Below, piece by piece: positions 16,802 to 25,369 of a stretch of 54,238 nt of DNA. The position numbers and the translations under genes were made by a program. Position 1 is the stretch's first letter. Each line of letters starts with the position of its first letter. The DNA is from Actinokineospora bangkokensis (GTDB lineage Bacteria; Actinomycetota; Actinomycetes; Mycobacteriales; Pseudonocardiaceae). Under the pieces are notes generated by a model. It had not been told where the DNA came from and searched no databases. It saw only the letters and a program-made list of their open reading frames with translations. The DNA lies in the NCBI RefSeq assembly GCF_001940455.1, contig NZ_MKQR01000005.1, positions 37,990 to 92,227 of the forward strand, written 5' to 3'.

Positions 16802-18724
16802 GTGACCCTGCTCGACTCCGTGCGCGGACCGGCGGACCTGCGCCGCATGACCACCGAGGAGCTCGACCGGCTGAGCGCGGAGATCCGCGCCTTCCTGGTC
16901 GACAAGGTGACGCGCACCGGGGGGCACCTGGGCCCCAACCTGGGCGTGGTCGAGCTGACCATCGCCCTGCACCGGGTGTTCGACTCCCCGGCCGACCCGA
17001 TCGTCTACGACGTCGGGCACCAGGGCTACGTGCACAAGGTCCTCACCGGCCGCCGCGACGGGTTCGACGACCTGCGCCAGCGCGGCGGGGTGTCCGGCTA
17101 CCCGTGCCGGGCCGAGAGCGACCACGACCTGGTGGAGAACAGCCACGCCTCGACCGCGCTGTCCTACGCCGACGGGCTGGCCAAGGCCGCCCAGCTGCGC
17201 GGGGAGCAGCGCAGCGTGGTGGCCGTGGTCGGTGACGGCGCGCTCACCGGCGGCATGTGCTGGGAGGCGCTGAACAACATCGCCGCGGGCACCGACCGGT
17301 CGGTGGTGATCGTGGTCAACGACAACGGCCGCTCCTACTCCCCGACCATCGGCGGCCTGGCCGACCACCTGGCCGCGCTGCGGCTGCGCCCGGGCTACGA
17401 GCGCGCGCTGGAGGGCGGCAAGAAGGTGCTCCAGGGCACCCCGGTCGTCGGCAGGCCGCTCTACCAGGCCCTGCACGCGGCCAAGCGCGGCATCAAGGAC
17501 GTGCTGAGCCCGCAGGCGATGTTCGAGGACCTGGGGCTGAAGTACCTGGGCCCGGTCGACGGGCACGACCTGGAGTCGCTGGAGTCGGCGCTGCGCCGGG
17601 CCAAGGACTTCGGCGGGCCGGTGATCGTGCACGCGGTGACCCGCAAGGGCAACGGCTACCCGCTGGCCGAGAACGACGTGTCCGACCAGATGCACCAGAC
17701 CGACCCCATCGACCCGGTGACCGGCAAGCCGCGCACCTCCAAGGGCACGGTGTGGACGAACGTGTTCGCCGAGGAGCTGGCCGCGATCGGCGCCGAGCGC
17801 GAGGACGTGGTGGCGATCACGGCCGCGATGCTGCGCTCCACCGGTCTGGGCCCGTTCGCCGAGCGCTTCCCCGACCGCGTGCACGACGTGGGCATCGCCG
17901 AGCAGCACGCGATCACCTCCGCGGCGGGCATGGCCATGGGCGGCCTGCACCCGGTGGTGGCGATCTACTCGACGTTCCTCAACCGCGCCTTCGACCAGGT
18001 GCTCATGGACGTGGCCCTGCACCGGCAGCCGGTCACGGTGGTGCTCGACCGGGCGGGCATCACCGGCCCGGACGGCGCCAGCCACCACGGCATGTGGGAC
18101 CTGTCGATCCTGGGCGTGGTGCCGGGCATCCACATCGCCGCCCCGCGCGACGCCGCGACCCTGCGCGAGGAGCTGCGCGAGGCGGTGGCCATCGACGACG
18201 GCCCGTCGGTGCTGCGGTTCCCCAAGGCCACCGTGGGCGCGGACATCACCGCCGTGGAGCGGGTGGGCGGGGTGGACGTGCTGCGCCGCCCGGCCGACGG
18301 CGGGCAGGACGTGCTGCTGGTGACGGTGGGGTCGTTCGCCGAGCTGGGGCTGGCGGCCGCGGAGCGGCTGTCCGCCGAGGGCATCGGGGTCACCGTGGTC
18401 GACCCGCGGTGGGTGGCGCCGGTGCCCGCTGCGCTGGCGGAGATGGCCGCCCACCACCGGCTCGTGGTCACCGTCGAGGACAGCGGCCGCCACGGCGGGT
18501 TCGGCTGGGCGCTGGCGGCGCTGCTGCGCGACCAGGACGTCGACACCCCGCTGCGCGACCTGGGCATCCCCAACGAGTTCCACGCCCACGGCACCCGCGA
18601 CGAGGTCCTGGTGTCGCTGGGCCTGACCGCCCAGGACGTCGCCCGCCGGGTGACCGGGTGGGCCTCGCAGCTCATCGGCCGCACGGCGCCCAGCCCCGTC
18701 ACCGAGGTGCCGGACAACGCCTGA
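16802..18724 (+). CDS. dxs: 1-deoxy-D-xylulose-5-phosphate synthase
   Basis: 640 residues from GTG 16802 ([16 protein letters not shown], the expected N-terminus); the long open frame upstream is only the antisense of the giant gene. The TPP-dependent enzyme condenses pyruvate and glyceraldehyde 3-phosphate to DXP, the first step of the MEP isoprenoid pathway. Visible motifs: [34 protein letters not shown], the TPP motif [20 protein letters not shown], the pyrimidine-domain segment [19 protein letters not shown], and [12 protein letters not shown] in the C-terminal transketolase domain. Length is normal for the family. It is the Rv2682c counterpart, monocistronic and followed by a strong terminator. 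Confidence 0.97.
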   Translation: MTLLDSVRGPADLRRMTTEELDRLSAEIRAFLVDKVTRTGGHLGPNLGVVELTIALHRVFDSPADPIVYDVGHQGYVHKVLTGRRDGFDDLRQRGGVSGYPCRAESDHDLVENSHASTALSYADGLAKAAQLRGEQRSVVAVVGDGALTGGMCWEALNNIAAGTDRSVVIVVNDNGRSYSPTIGGLADHLAALRLRPGYERALEGGKKVLQGTPVVGRPLYQALHAAKRGIKDVLSPQAMFEDLGLKYLGPVDGHDLESLESALRRAKDFGGPVIVHAVTRKGNGYPLAENDVSDQMHQTDPIDPVTGKPRTSKGTVWTNVFAEELAAIGAEREDVVAITAAMLRSTGLGPFAERFPDRVHDVGIAEQHAITSAAGMAMGGLHPVVAIYSTFLNRAFDQVLMDVALHRQPVTVVLDRAGITGPDGASHHGMWDLSILGVVPGIHIAAPRDAATLREELREAVAIDDGPSVLRFPKATVGADITAVERVGGVDVLRRPADGGQDVLLVTVGSFAELGLAAAERLSAEGIGVTVVDPRWVAPVPAALAEMAAHHRLVVTVEDSGRHGGFGWALAALLRDQDVDTPLRDLGIPNEFHAHGTRDEVLVSLGLTAQDVARRVTGWASQLIGRTAPSPVTEVPDNA

Positions 18725-18731
18725 CCGACGC

Positions 18732-18766
18732 CGAAGGCCCCCTCGACCCGGTCGAGGGGGCCTTCG
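18732..18766. terminator. Strong bidirectional hairpin between dxs and the metalloprotease
   Basis: A 16-base arm (18732-18747) is perfectly complementary to 18751-18766 with a 3-base loop. It is placed between convergent genes 7 bases after the dxs stop. Confidence 0.9.
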
Positions 18767-18768
18767 CA

Positions 18769-18802
18769 CGCGCGCCCCGACCTCCCGCGACCGGGGCGCG
18801 CG
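18769..18802 (-). terminator. Second hairpin, 3' of the metalloprotease
   Basis: CGCGCGCCCC (18769-18778) pairs with GGGGCGCGCG (18793-18802) across a 14-base loop, just beyond the metalloprotease stop on the minus strand. Confidence 0.6.
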
Positions 18803-18810
18803 CGGGGCGG

Positions 18811-19713
18811 TCAGGCCCGGTAGGCCGACCACATCTGCGACATGCGGGTGCTCTGGCCCGGGGTGAACTGGTTGTAGCAGTCGTCGTAGGAGTAGTCCAT
18901 GTAGTTGTGGATCGGGTCGGTGCCGGGCAGCGAGCAGGAGTCGCGGCCCTCCGGGCAGCCCGAGGTGGCGCTGGACTGCGCGGCGGTGTCGGACACGCTG
19001 TCGTTCGTGCTGGTGCAGCCGCCCTGGAAGGTGTGGTAGAGGCCGAACCAGTGGCCCGCCTCGTGGGTGGCGGTCTTGCCCAGGTTGAAGTGGGCGGTGG
19101 AGCCGCCGGGCAGCGAGTCGAAGTGCACGCGGATGCCGTCGATGGACGGGTTGCCGTCCCAGGGGAACGTCGCGATGCCCAGGTAGCTGAAGTCGACCAG
19201 CCAGATGTTGAGCGCGTTCTTGCCGCCCTTGCGGGTCTGCGAGCGGTAGGTGGTGCTGGCGCTGTCGCGGTGCCAGGTGTCGTTGTAGAAGCGGTCGGTG
19301 CCCGCGAGGGTGAAGGAGAACCCGGTGCTCGCGGCGCTGCCGGACTCGCTGCCCGCGTAGGTGGTGTTGAGCACCGCGACCTGCTGGGCGATCTGGCTGT
19401 CGGTGACGTTGCCCGCGCCGTTGGCGGCGGCCATCACGTGGAAGTACACCGGCACGGTCACCGCGGCGGGGGCCACGCTGCGCTTGGTCGCGAGGATGCG
19501 CTGGGTCTGGGCCTCGATGCGGTCGACGTCGGCCTGGCTGAGCGCGTCGTGGTCGAGCGGGCGCTCACCGCGGGCGGCGGTGCCGTGCTCCTCGGGGACG
19601 TAGCAGTCGGCGGCGGGCGCGGCCGAGGCGGGCGCGGCCGGGCTGAGCGGGGAGAAGCTGGTGGCGACGGCGGCCAGGGCGGCCACGCCGAGGGCGCGCA
19701 GCGCGTTCCTCAT
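18811..19713 (-). CDS. Secreted M43 (pappalysin-type) zinc metalloprotease
   Basis: 300 residues from ATG 19713 with GAGGAG 8 bases upstream. A Sec signal peptide (MRNALRALGVAALAAVATSF, then SPLSPAAPASAAPAAD) precedes an ~60-residue propeptide. The metzincin zinc motif HEAGHWFGLYH lies at ~215-225, and the Met-turn segment HNYMDYSYDDC is near 280. Several cysteines around these (GGCTSTNDS, SGCPEGRDSCSLPG) are consistent with disulphides in an exported protein. This is the cytophagalysin/pappalysin family; specificity is unknown. It is divergent from a tetR gene at 19823. Confidence 0.9.
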   Translation of the reverse strand: MRNALRALGVAALAAVATSFSPLSPAAPASAAPAADCYVPEEHGTAARGERPLDHDALSQADVDRIEAQTQRILATKRSVAPAAVTVPVYFHVMAAANGAGNVTDSQIAQQVAVLNTTYAGSESGSAASTGFSFTLAGTDRFYNDTWHRDSASTTYRSQTRKGGKNALNIWLVDFSYLGIATFPWDGNPSIDGIRVHFDSLPGGSTAHFNLGKTATHEAGHWFGLYHTFQGGCTSTNDSVSDTAAQSSATSGCPEGRDSCSLPGTDPIHNYMDYSYDDCYNQFTPGQSTRMSQMWSAYRA

Positions 19714-19787
19714 CGGGGACTCCTCAGGACAGGTGCAGGGAACTTGAAAGTAGGTACCGCGACCGGTGCTGCGGAAGTGATTCCCAC

Positions 19788-19804
19788 ACTGGGAACTTCC
19801 CAGT
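19788..19804. promoter_or_regulatory. 17-bp perfect palindrome between the metalloprotease and tetR genes
   Basis: ACTGGGAACTTCCCAGT is two perfect 8-base arms around one central base, in the divergent promoter region. It is a probable binding site for the adjacent TetR protein or another regulator. Confidence 0.55.
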
Positions 19805-19821
19805 TCACGGGGGTGTTACGG

Positions 19822-19835
19822 AGTGAGTCCTCACT
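19822..19835. promoter_or_regulatory. 14-bp palindrome overlapping the first possible tetR start
   Basis: AGTGAG and CTCACT are perfect inverted arms separated by two bases. AGTGAGTnnTCACT-like sites are frequent TetR-family operators (from memory). It covers the GTG at 19823, so the true start may be GTG 19850 or ATG 19880. Confidence 0.55.
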
Positions 19836-20437
19836 TCGATGCTGGGTGCGTGCGGGGAACCGGGAAGCGGGCCGCGGGCATGGGCCCCGAGGAGCGCAGG
19901 CGGATGGTCGTGGCGGCGGCCCTGCCGCTGCTAGCCGAGTTCGGCCCGACCGTGACGACCGCGCGGGTCGCCCGCGCCGCGGGCATCGGGGAGGCGACGA
20001 TCTTCCGCGTGTTCGCGGACAAGGACGCCCTGCTGCGGGCGTGCGCGGCCGAGGTCGTGCGCCCCGACGGGCTGCTGGGCGAACTCGGCGCCATCGACCG
20101 CGACCTGCCGGTGGAGCAGCGGCTGGCGGAGGCGGCCACCGCCCTCAGCGCCCGGCAGGCCCGCATCGACGCGGTGGTGGGGCCGCTGGCCGGGGCCCTG
20201 CGCGGCGGTCCCGGGTCCCGGGAGGCCCTGGCGGACGGTCGCGAGCGGGCGCGGCGGCTCATCACCGAGGCGCTGGTGGAGCTGCTGGAGCCCGACGTCG
20301 AGCGGTTCCGGCTGCCGCTGGAGGAGGTGGCCGGGGCGTTCGGCCTCATGGCCTTGGCCCTGGGGCGCCAGGGGGAGGTGGCCGAGCCCACCCTGGTGGT
20401 CGACCTGTTCCTCCACGGCACGCTCAAGCCCGTCTAG
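19823..20437 (+). CDS. TetR-family transcriptional regulator
   Basis: 204 residues if read from GTG 19823, but that codon lies inside a palindromic operator. GTG 19850 (with GATGCT 6 bases upstream) or ATG 19880 (MGPEERRRMVVAAALPLLAEFG) are better biological starts. The N-terminal HTH is typical: VTTARVARAAGIGEATIFRVFA DKDALLRA. The C-terminal ligand domain is diverse, as usual. It diverges from the metalloprotease gene and is convergent with the aldolase (12-base gap). Autoregulation, and perhaps control of the protease, is inferred from the two palindromes. Confidence 0.88.
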   Translation: MSPHFDAGCVRGTGKRAAGMGPEERRRMVVAAALPLLAEFGPTVTTARVARAAGIGEATIFRVFADKDALLRACAAEVVRPDGLLGELGAIDRDLPVEQRLAEAATALSARQARIDAVVGPLAGALRGGPGSREALADGRERARRLITEALVELLEPDVERFRLPLEEVAGAFGLMALALGRQGEVAEPTLVVDLFLHGTLKPV

Positions 20438-20449
20438 ACCGCGCGGGCG

Positions 20450-21112
20450 TCACGTGATCGGGCGGGTGGTGCCGTAGGCCTTGGCGGAGACCTGCGCCTG
20501 GTACTCGGCCCGCGCGGCGCGGTCGAGGACGCGGGGGGTGCCCAGCGACGCCGCCCGCCAGTACAGCTCGCAGCCCCACTCCAGCAGCAGCGTCCGCTCC
20601 AGCGCCGCGGCCAGGTCCGGGCCGTGGGTGATGCCGCCGTGGTTGGCCATCAGCGCGGCCGTCCCGTTCTCCAGGGCGTCGAGCACCACCTCGGCCAGCT
20701 CCGGGCTGCCGAAGACCCGGTAGGGGGCCACCGGCACGGTCCCGCCCAGCTCGACCAGCTGGTAGTGCACGCACGGCAGCTCGTCGAGCACCAGCGACAT
20801 CGCGGTGGCCATCGGCGCGTGCGTGTGCACCACCGCGCCCGCCCGGTACCGGCGGTAGACGCCCAGGTGCAGGTCCAGCTCGGAGGTCGGCGCCAGCGCG
20901 CCCGCCACCTGGCCGCCTGCGGGGTCGACCACCGCGACCTGCTCCCAGTGCAGGTCGGCCAGCCGGGCGCCGGTGGGGGTCACCGCGATGAGGTCGCCCT
21001 GCCGGGCGCTGGCGTTGCCCGCCGTGCCCAGCACCAGGCCCTCGGCGGCCATCCGCCGGGCCGTGGCCGCCACCTGCTCCCGCACCTCGCGCAGCACCAT
21101 GCCCCCGATCAT
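20450..21112 (-). CDS. Class II aldolase/adducin family protein (fuculose-phosphate aldolase-like)
   Basis: 220 residues from ATG 21112; ATG 21100 is an alternative (both have G-rich sequence upstream). The family's zinc and phosphate sites are visible: LGTAGNASAR (GNxSxR phosphate-binding loop), PTSELDLHLGVYRRY (Ser-Glu pair), AVVHTHAPMATAMS (zinc HxH) and a later His in LMANHGGITHGP. Related enzymes cleave sugar phosphates such as L-fuculose 1-phosphate into dihydroxyacetone phosphate and an aldehyde. The true substrate is unknown. It is divergent from the response regulator. Confidence 0.88.
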   Translation of the reverse strand: MIGGMVLREVREQVAATARRMAAEGLVLGTAGNASARQGDLIAVTPTGARLADLHWEQVAVVDPAGGQVAGALAPTSELDLHLGVYRRYRAGAVVHTHAPMATAMSLVLDELPCVHYQLVELGGTVPVAPYRVFGSPELAEVVLDALENGTAALMANHGGITHGPDLAAALERTLLLEWGCELYWRAASLGTPRVLDRAARAEYQAQVSAKAYGTTRPIT

Positions 21113-21156
21113 GCCCAACCGGGCAGGTCCGGGTGGCGGTGTGGCACCGTTGTGGG

Positions 21157-21837
21157 GTGCGGATTCTGATCGTGGAGGACGAGGAGCCCCTGGCCGAGGC
21201 CATCGCCAGGGGGCTGCGCCGCGAGGGCATGGCCGTCGACGTCGCGCTGGACGGTGACGAGGGCCACGAGAAGGCCACCATCACCCGGTACGACGTCGTG
21301 GTCCTCGACCGCGACCTGCCCGGCATGCACGGCGACGAGCTGTGCAGGCAGATCGTGGCCTCCGGCGCGCTGACCAGGGTGCTCATGCTCACCGCCAGCG
21401 ACGCGGTGACCGACCGGGTGGAGGGGCTGTCCCTCGGCGCGGACGACTACCTGACCAAGCCCTTCGCCTTCCCCGAGCTGGTCGCCAGGGTGCGGGCGCT
21501 GGCCCGCCGGGCCACCCCGGTCACCCCGCCGGTGCTGGTCGCGGGCGACGTCGAGCTGGACCCGGCGCGGCGGACGGTGGCCCGGGCGGGCAAGGCCGTG
21601 GAGCTGACCCGCAAGGAGTTCGGCGTGCTGGAGGTGCTGCTCGCCGCGCGCGGCTCGGTGGTCAGCAGCGAGGAGCTGCTGGAGCGGGTGTGGGACGAGA
21701 ACGCCGACCCGTTCACCACCACTGTGCGGGTGACGGTGATGACCCTGCGCAAGAAGCTGGGCGAACCGGGCGTGATCGACACCGTGGTCGGGTCCGGCTA
21801 CCGGGTGCCCGCCTCGGCCGGTGAGACCGCGGGGTGA
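21157..21837 (+). CDS. OmpR/PhoB-family response regulator
   Basis: 226 residues from GTG 21157 (VRILIVEDEEPLAEAIARGL), which matches the usual first residues of receiver domains; GTG 21133 would add eight unrelated residues. The receiver domain has the acidic pair (EDEE), phosphoacceptor Asp in VVVLDRDLPGMHG, Thr in MLTASD and Lys in DDYLTKPFAF. Residues ~125-220 form a winged-helix Trans_reg_C domain (VELTRKEFGVLEVLLAARGS, RVTVMTLRKKLGEPG). The stop overlaps the kinase start by 4 bases (GTGA), so the pair is coupled. Confidence 0.95.
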   Translation: MRILIVEDEEPLAEAIARGLRREGMAVDVALDGDEGHEKATITRYDVVVLDRDLPGMHGDELCRQIVASGALTRVLMLTASDAVTDRVEGLSLGADDYLTKPFAFPELVARVRALARRATPVTPPVLVAGDVELDPARRTVARAGKAVELTRKEFGVLEVLLAARGSVVSSEELLERVWDENADPFTTTVRVTVMTLRKKLGEPGVIDTVVGSGYRVPASAGETAG

Positions 21838-22961
21838 CCCCCCGCAGGCGCGGCCGGGGGCTGCGCGCGCGGATCACCCTGCTGGCCACCGGGCTGGTCG
21901 CCGCCGTCGCCGCCGTGCTGCTGTGGCTGGGCTGGCTGCTGGCGGGCGGGGTGGTGGCCTCGGTGCCGTCGCTGCCCAAGGGCACCACCGTGCTCGTCGG
22001 CGGGGTGCGCGTGGACGCCGAGCAGCTGGCCGAGGCGCTGGTGGCCGACGCGCGCGAACGGCTCCTGCTGGCCGGGTCGGTGGCGTTCGTGTGCGTGGTG
22101 CTGGCCACCGCCATGTTCGCCTACGTGATCACCGGCCGGGTGCTGCGCCCGCTGCACGAGGTGACGGCCACCGCGCAGCGGCTGTCGGTGGAGTCGCTGG
22201 GCGAGCGCATCGGGCACAGCGGCGCCCGCGACGAGGTCGCGGAGCTGGCGGACACCTTCGACGCCATGCTCGACCGGTTGCAGGCGGCGTTCTCCGCGCA
22301 GCGGCAGTTCGTGGCCAACGCCTCGCACGAGCTGCGCACGCCGCTGGCGGTGATCCGCACCGAGCTGGACGTGACCCTGTCCGACCCGGACGCCGACACC
22401 GCCGAGCTGCGGCGGATGGCCGAGGTGGTGCGGGCGGCGACGCTGCGGGCCGGGGAGCTGGTCGAGGCGCTGCTGGTGCTGGCGCGCACCGACGGGCTCG
22501 GCGTCGGCGCGACCGTGCCGGTGGACCTGTCGGCCGTGGTGGCGAACGCCTGGCGGGCCACCCGCGCCGAGGCCGCTCGGCGCGGCATCCGGGCTGCGTT
22601 CCACGAGGGGCACGCGACCGTCGTGGGGGACGCGGCGCTGCTGGAGCGGGTGGCGGGCAACCTGCTGGAGAACGCGGTGCGGCACAACGTCGACGGCGGG
22701 TGGCTGGAGGCCAGGACCGGGTCCGGGCCGCAGTGGTGCACGATCGAGGTGGCGTCGAGCGGGCCGGTGGTGGACGCGGAGCGGGTGGCGGAGCTGTTCG
22801 AGCCGTTCCGGCGTGGAGGGGTGGACCGGACCGCGCACACGGGGACCGGGTTGGGGTTGTCGATCGTGCGGGCGGTGGCCCGGGCGCACGGGGGCACCGC
22901 TGCGGCGGAACCCGTTGCGGGGGGCGGGTTGCGCGTGACGGTGACGCTGCCTTCGTCGTGA
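21834..22961 (+). CDS. Two-component sensor histidine kinase
   Basis: 375 residues from GTG 21834. Two membrane helices (ITLLATGLVAAVAAVLLWLG near 15 and LLLAGSVAFVCVVLATAMFA near 78) bracket a short extracytoplasmic loop. A HAMP segment follows (GRVLRPLHEVTATAQRL), then the H-box ANASHELRTPLAVIRTELDV, N-box LLENAVRHNV, F-box ELFEPFRRGG and G-box HTGTGLGLSIVRAVARAHGG. The sensor loop is only ~35 residues, which suggests detection of a membrane or small-ligand cue. The signal and regulon are unknown. Confidence 0.95.
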   Translation: MTPRRRGRGLRARITLLATGLVAAVAAVLLWLGWLLAGGVVASVPSLPKGTTVLVGGVRVDAEQLAEALVADARERLLLAGSVAFVCVVLATAMFAYVITGRVLRPLHEVTATAQRLSVESLGERIGHSGARDEVAELADTFDAMLDRLQAAFSAQRQFVANASHELRTPLAVIRTELDVTLSDPDADTAELRRMAEVVRAATLRAGELVEALLVLARTDGLGVGATVPVDLSAVVANAWRATRAEAARRGIRAAFHEGHATVVGDAALLERVAGNLLENAVRHNVDGGWLEARTGSGPQWCTIEVASSGPVVDAERVAELFEPFRRGGVDRTAHTGTGLGLSIVRAVARAHGGTAAAEPVAGGGLRVTVTLPSS

Positions 22962-23306
22962 GGTGAGTCCTGCCTTGCTCGCTGCGGGATTTTTGGCGCG
23001 TCCGGATGTTTGCCGCTGCGCGGCGTGCAAGTGCGCGGGATTTTGGGGGCGTGCCCGGGTGGGTGGTTGCGCTTGACAGGGGCCCCTGCGGCGATCATGT
23101 GCTCGGGGTGGGGAAAGGTGAGGCCTTCGGCCCCACCCCCCGGCCGTGGGTAGCACATGATCGCCTTCCCCTGTCAAGCACAACCACCCACCCGGGCCTT
23201 TGCGTAGCCGGGCTGCCGGGTTCGTTGGTGGCGGCTTCTTTGGGGAGCGAGTTGGGTGGGGGCTGGGTACTCGGGTGGAGTGGCGGGTGGTCTGGGGAGG
23301 AAGGGG
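22962..23306. repeat. 345-bp gene-free gap with dispersed repeat unit and long inverted repeat
   Basis: No credible gene. The left part (22978-23090) carries GC(T/G)GCGGGATTTT-type units and a hairpin GCCGC-TGC-GCGGC (23013-23025), followed by GCGCGGGATTTTGGGGGCGTG and CCGGGTGGGTGGTT. This matches the pattern at the right end of the window (54125-54238). It runs into the left arm of the inverted repeat at 23053-23197. The gap lies between convergent genes (kinase and HNH). Confidence 0.7.
23053..23197. repeat. Imperfect 145-bp inverted repeat with ~46-51-base arms
   Basis: Left arm 23053-23103 and right arm 23152-23197 match as reverse complements from GCCCGGGTGGGTGGTT through GCTTGACAGGGG and GGCGATCATGTGCT. 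The only differences are one C/T change and a short insertion (CCCCTGC in place of AA). The 48-base centre has its own nested hairpin (GGGGTGGGG with CCCCACCCC, then GGCC-TTC-GGCC). TTGACA occurs in both arms facing inward. It could be a MITE-like element, a bidirectional terminator or a structured RNA. Confidence 0.75.
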
Positions 23307-23684
23307 CTAGCGCTTGGCCAAGCGGCGGAGTTGGGCGTCGAGGTAGGTCCTGGCGCGGCGTTGACCGCCTCGGGTGGTGATGGCGTCGGCGAGGGATTCG
23401 AGCACCCTGGTGATGCGGGGTTCGTCGGGGTGCCAGCCGAGGCGTTCGCACTCGGCGAGCCAGTCGGTGGGGCTGGTGTGGCCGCGGAGGCGGTTGCAGC
23501 GGCGGCAGGCGGCCACCTCGTTCTCGGACCAGGAGGGGCCGCCCTTGACGCGGGGGATGACGTGGTCGGTGGTGGCGGGGGTGCGGCCGGACAGGTCGGT
23601 GCGGCACCAGGCGCAGGTGGGGCCGTCGCGGAGCAGGATGGCCTGGAGGCGTTCTCGGCGGCCGGGTTGGGGTGGGTGGGTCAT
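23307..23684 (-). CDS. HNH endonuclease domain protein
   Basis: 125 residues from ATG 23684, overlapping the stop of the preceding DUF72 gene by 4 bases (ATGA). The HNH nuclease core is clear: CAWCRTDL, TDHVIPRVKGGPSW, NEVAACRRCNRLRG, with two CxxC pairs for zinc and a catalytic His. The C-terminal ~45 residues (RITRVLESLADAITTRGGQR) are helical and basic. It is likely an intracellular metal-dependent nuclease; target unknown. It is the last gene of a three-gene DUF72-DUF72-HNH operon. Confidence 0.85.
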   Translation of the reverse strand: MTHPPQPGRRERLQAILLRDGPTCAWCRTDLSGRTPATTDHVIPRVKGGPSWSENEVAACRRCNRLRGHTSPTDWLAECERLGWHPDEPRITRVLESLADAITTRGGQRRARTYLDAQLRRLAKR

Positions 23685-24571
23685 CGGGTTCCGTGGTGGG
23701 CCGGGGTGAGGCGGGCGGCGAGGGACTGGGCGTCGGCGGGGGCCTTGACCTTCATGTCGTTGTCGAAGTAGCAGTAGACGTCGCGGCCCTCGGGGGCGGG
23801 TGGGGGTGGGGGAGCGCTGGTGTGGTCCGAGGGGGTGGTGCCGCCGTCTTGCCAGGTGCGGATGCGCTGGGCCCAGTCGTCGAGGGCGGGTGGGGTGTAG
23901 CCGCTGGCGTAGAGCTCGGCGTCGCCGTGCAGGCGGGCGTAGACGAAGTCCGCGGTCACGTCCTCGAAGCGGGGCCAGGTGCCCGCGGTGTCGGCCACGA
24001 CCAGGGCGACGCCGTGGTGGCGCAGGAGGGCGACCAGGTCGGGGGAGGCGAAGGACGGGTGGCGGGGTTCGAGGGCGTGGCGCAGGGGGCGGTCGGCGTC
24101 GGCGGTGGTGAGCGAGCGGCCCGTGAGGCGTTCGTCGTGGTGCTCGGACAGGGCGGCGGCCTGCTCGGTGGTGCGCGGCAGGGACCCCAGGAAGGTGTCC
24201 AGGACGTCCGGGTCGAACGGCAGGGTCGCGGGGGTCTGCCACAGCACCGGGCCCAGCTTCTCCCGCAGGGCGAGCACACCCGAGGCGAAGAAGTTGGCCA
24301 GCGGGGTCCCGGCGTCGCGCAGCCGCTTCATGTGGGTGATGAAGCGGGGGCCCTTCACGGCGAAGGTGAACCCGTCCGGGGTGGCGTCGTACCACTTGCG
24401 GTAGCTGTCGGGCTTCTGCAACGAGTAGAACGAGCCGTTGATCTCCACGCTGGTGACGCGGCGGGACAGGTAGGACAGCTCGTCGCGCTGGGGCAGCCCC
24501 TGGGGGTAGAACACGCCCCGCCAGGGCGGGTAGACCCAGCCCGAGGTCCCGATGCGCACCGTTCCCGGCAT
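23681..24571 (-). CDS. DUF72 family protein (copy 1)
   Basis: 296 residues from ATG 24571; GGAGG lies only one base before that ATG, so the start is uncertain by a few codons. The family signature RIGTSGWVYPPWRG opens the protein, followed by VEINGSFYSLQKP, FAVKGPRFITHMKRL, LGPVLWQTPATLPFD and YARLHGDAELYASGY, the expected order for this TIM-barrel-like family. An insert SAPPPPPAPEGRD (~255) is absent from copy 2. The stop overlaps the HNH start. DUF72 has no settled function. Confidence 0.88.
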   Translation of the reverse strand: MPGTVRIGTSGWVYPPWRGVFYPQGLPQRDELSYLSRRVTSVEINGSFYSLQKPDSYRKWYDATPDGFTFAVKGPRFITHMKRLRDAGTPLANFFASGVLALREKLGPVLWQTPATLPFDPDVLDTFLGSLPRTTEQAAALSEHHDERLTGRSLTTADADRPLRHALEPRHPSFASPDLVALLRHHGVALVVADTAGTWPRFEDVTADFVYARLHGDAELYASGYTPPALDDWAQRIRTWQDGGTTPSDHTSAPPPPPAPEGRDVYCYFDNDMKVKAPADAQSLAARLTPAHHGTR

Positions 24572-24594
24572 ACCTCCATGGTGCGCGCGGCCGG

Positions 24595-25332
24595 TCAGAG
24601 GCGCTCGGTGAGCCGCAGCGCGTCCTCGGGGGCGTGGCCGTCCATGGTGTTGTCGAAGTAGGCGAAGACCGGCCCGTCCTCGGCCCAGCCCCGGATCCGC
24701 TCCGCCCACTCGTCCAGCGCCTCGTCGGAGTAGGCGCCCCGGTACAGCTCGCCCTCGCCGTGCAGGCGCAGGTAGCGGAACGCGGCGGTGTCGGAGTCCA
24801 GGCACGGCCACGTGCCCGCGCTGTCGGACAGCACCAGCGCCACGCCGTGCGCGGTGAGCTGGTCGGCGAAGCGGTCGTCGTGGAAGCTGCGGTGGCGCAC
24901 CTCCACGGCGTGCCGGACGCCCTCGCCGCCCACCTCCACCAGCAGGTCGAGGAACCGCTCGACCCGGTCCGGGTCGTAGCGCAGCGAGGCGGGGGTCTGC
25001 CACAGCACCGGGCCCAGCTTGGCGCCCAGCTCGGTCACCCCGGAGTCGACGAAGCGCTTGAGCGGGTCGTGCGCGTCGCGCAACCTGTGCTCGTGGGTGA
25101 CCTCGCGGGGCCCCTTCACCGCGAAGACGAAGTCGTCGGGGGTGACCTCGGCCCAGCGGCGGTAGTCGGCAGGCTTGCGCGGGCCGTAGAACGTGCCGTT
25201 GACCTCGACCGTGCCGAGCCTGCCCGCCAGGTGGGCCAGCTCGTCGCGCTGCGGCAGGCCGGGTGGGTAGAACCGGCCCCGCCACGGCGGGTAGACCCAT
25301 CCTGACGTCCCGATGCGCACCGCGGAGGTCAT
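24595..25332 (-). CDS. DUF72 family protein (copy 2)
   Basis: 245 residues from ATG 25332 (MTSAVRIG); ATG 25341 would add three residues, and neither has a clear ribosome site. It shares RIGTSGWVYPPWRG, LPQRDEL, FAVKGPREVTHEHRL, LGPVLWQTPASL and YLRLHGEGELYRG with copy 1, so the pair arose by tandem duplication, but it is ~50 residues shorter. It lies 23 bases upstream of copy 1 and diverges from the kinase-like gene at 25370. Confidence 0.88.
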   Translation of the reverse strand: MTSAVRIGTSGWVYPPWRGRFYPPGLPQRDELAHLAGRLGTVEVNGTFYGPRKPADYRRWAEVTPDDFVFAVKGPREVTHEHRLRDAHDPLKRFVDSGVTELGAKLGPVLWQTPASLRYDPDRVERFLDLLVEVGGEGVRHAVEVRHRSFHDDRFADQLTAHGVALVLSDSAGTWPCLDSDTAAFRYLRLHGEGELYRGAYSDEALDEWAERIRGWAEDGPVFAYFDNTMDGHAPEDALRLTERL

Positions 25333-25369
25333 GATGATCATTGTCGCGCGATCCGGGCGAGGAGGCAGG

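Noticed and set aside
18732..18802. Small RNA gene between dxs and the metalloprotease
   Set aside because: The two hairpins are simple perfect stems placed right after convergent stops, as expected for terminators.
22962..23306. Short open frames in the inverted-repeat gap
   Set aside because: Frames cross the repeat arms, lack ribosome sites and have no family resemblance.
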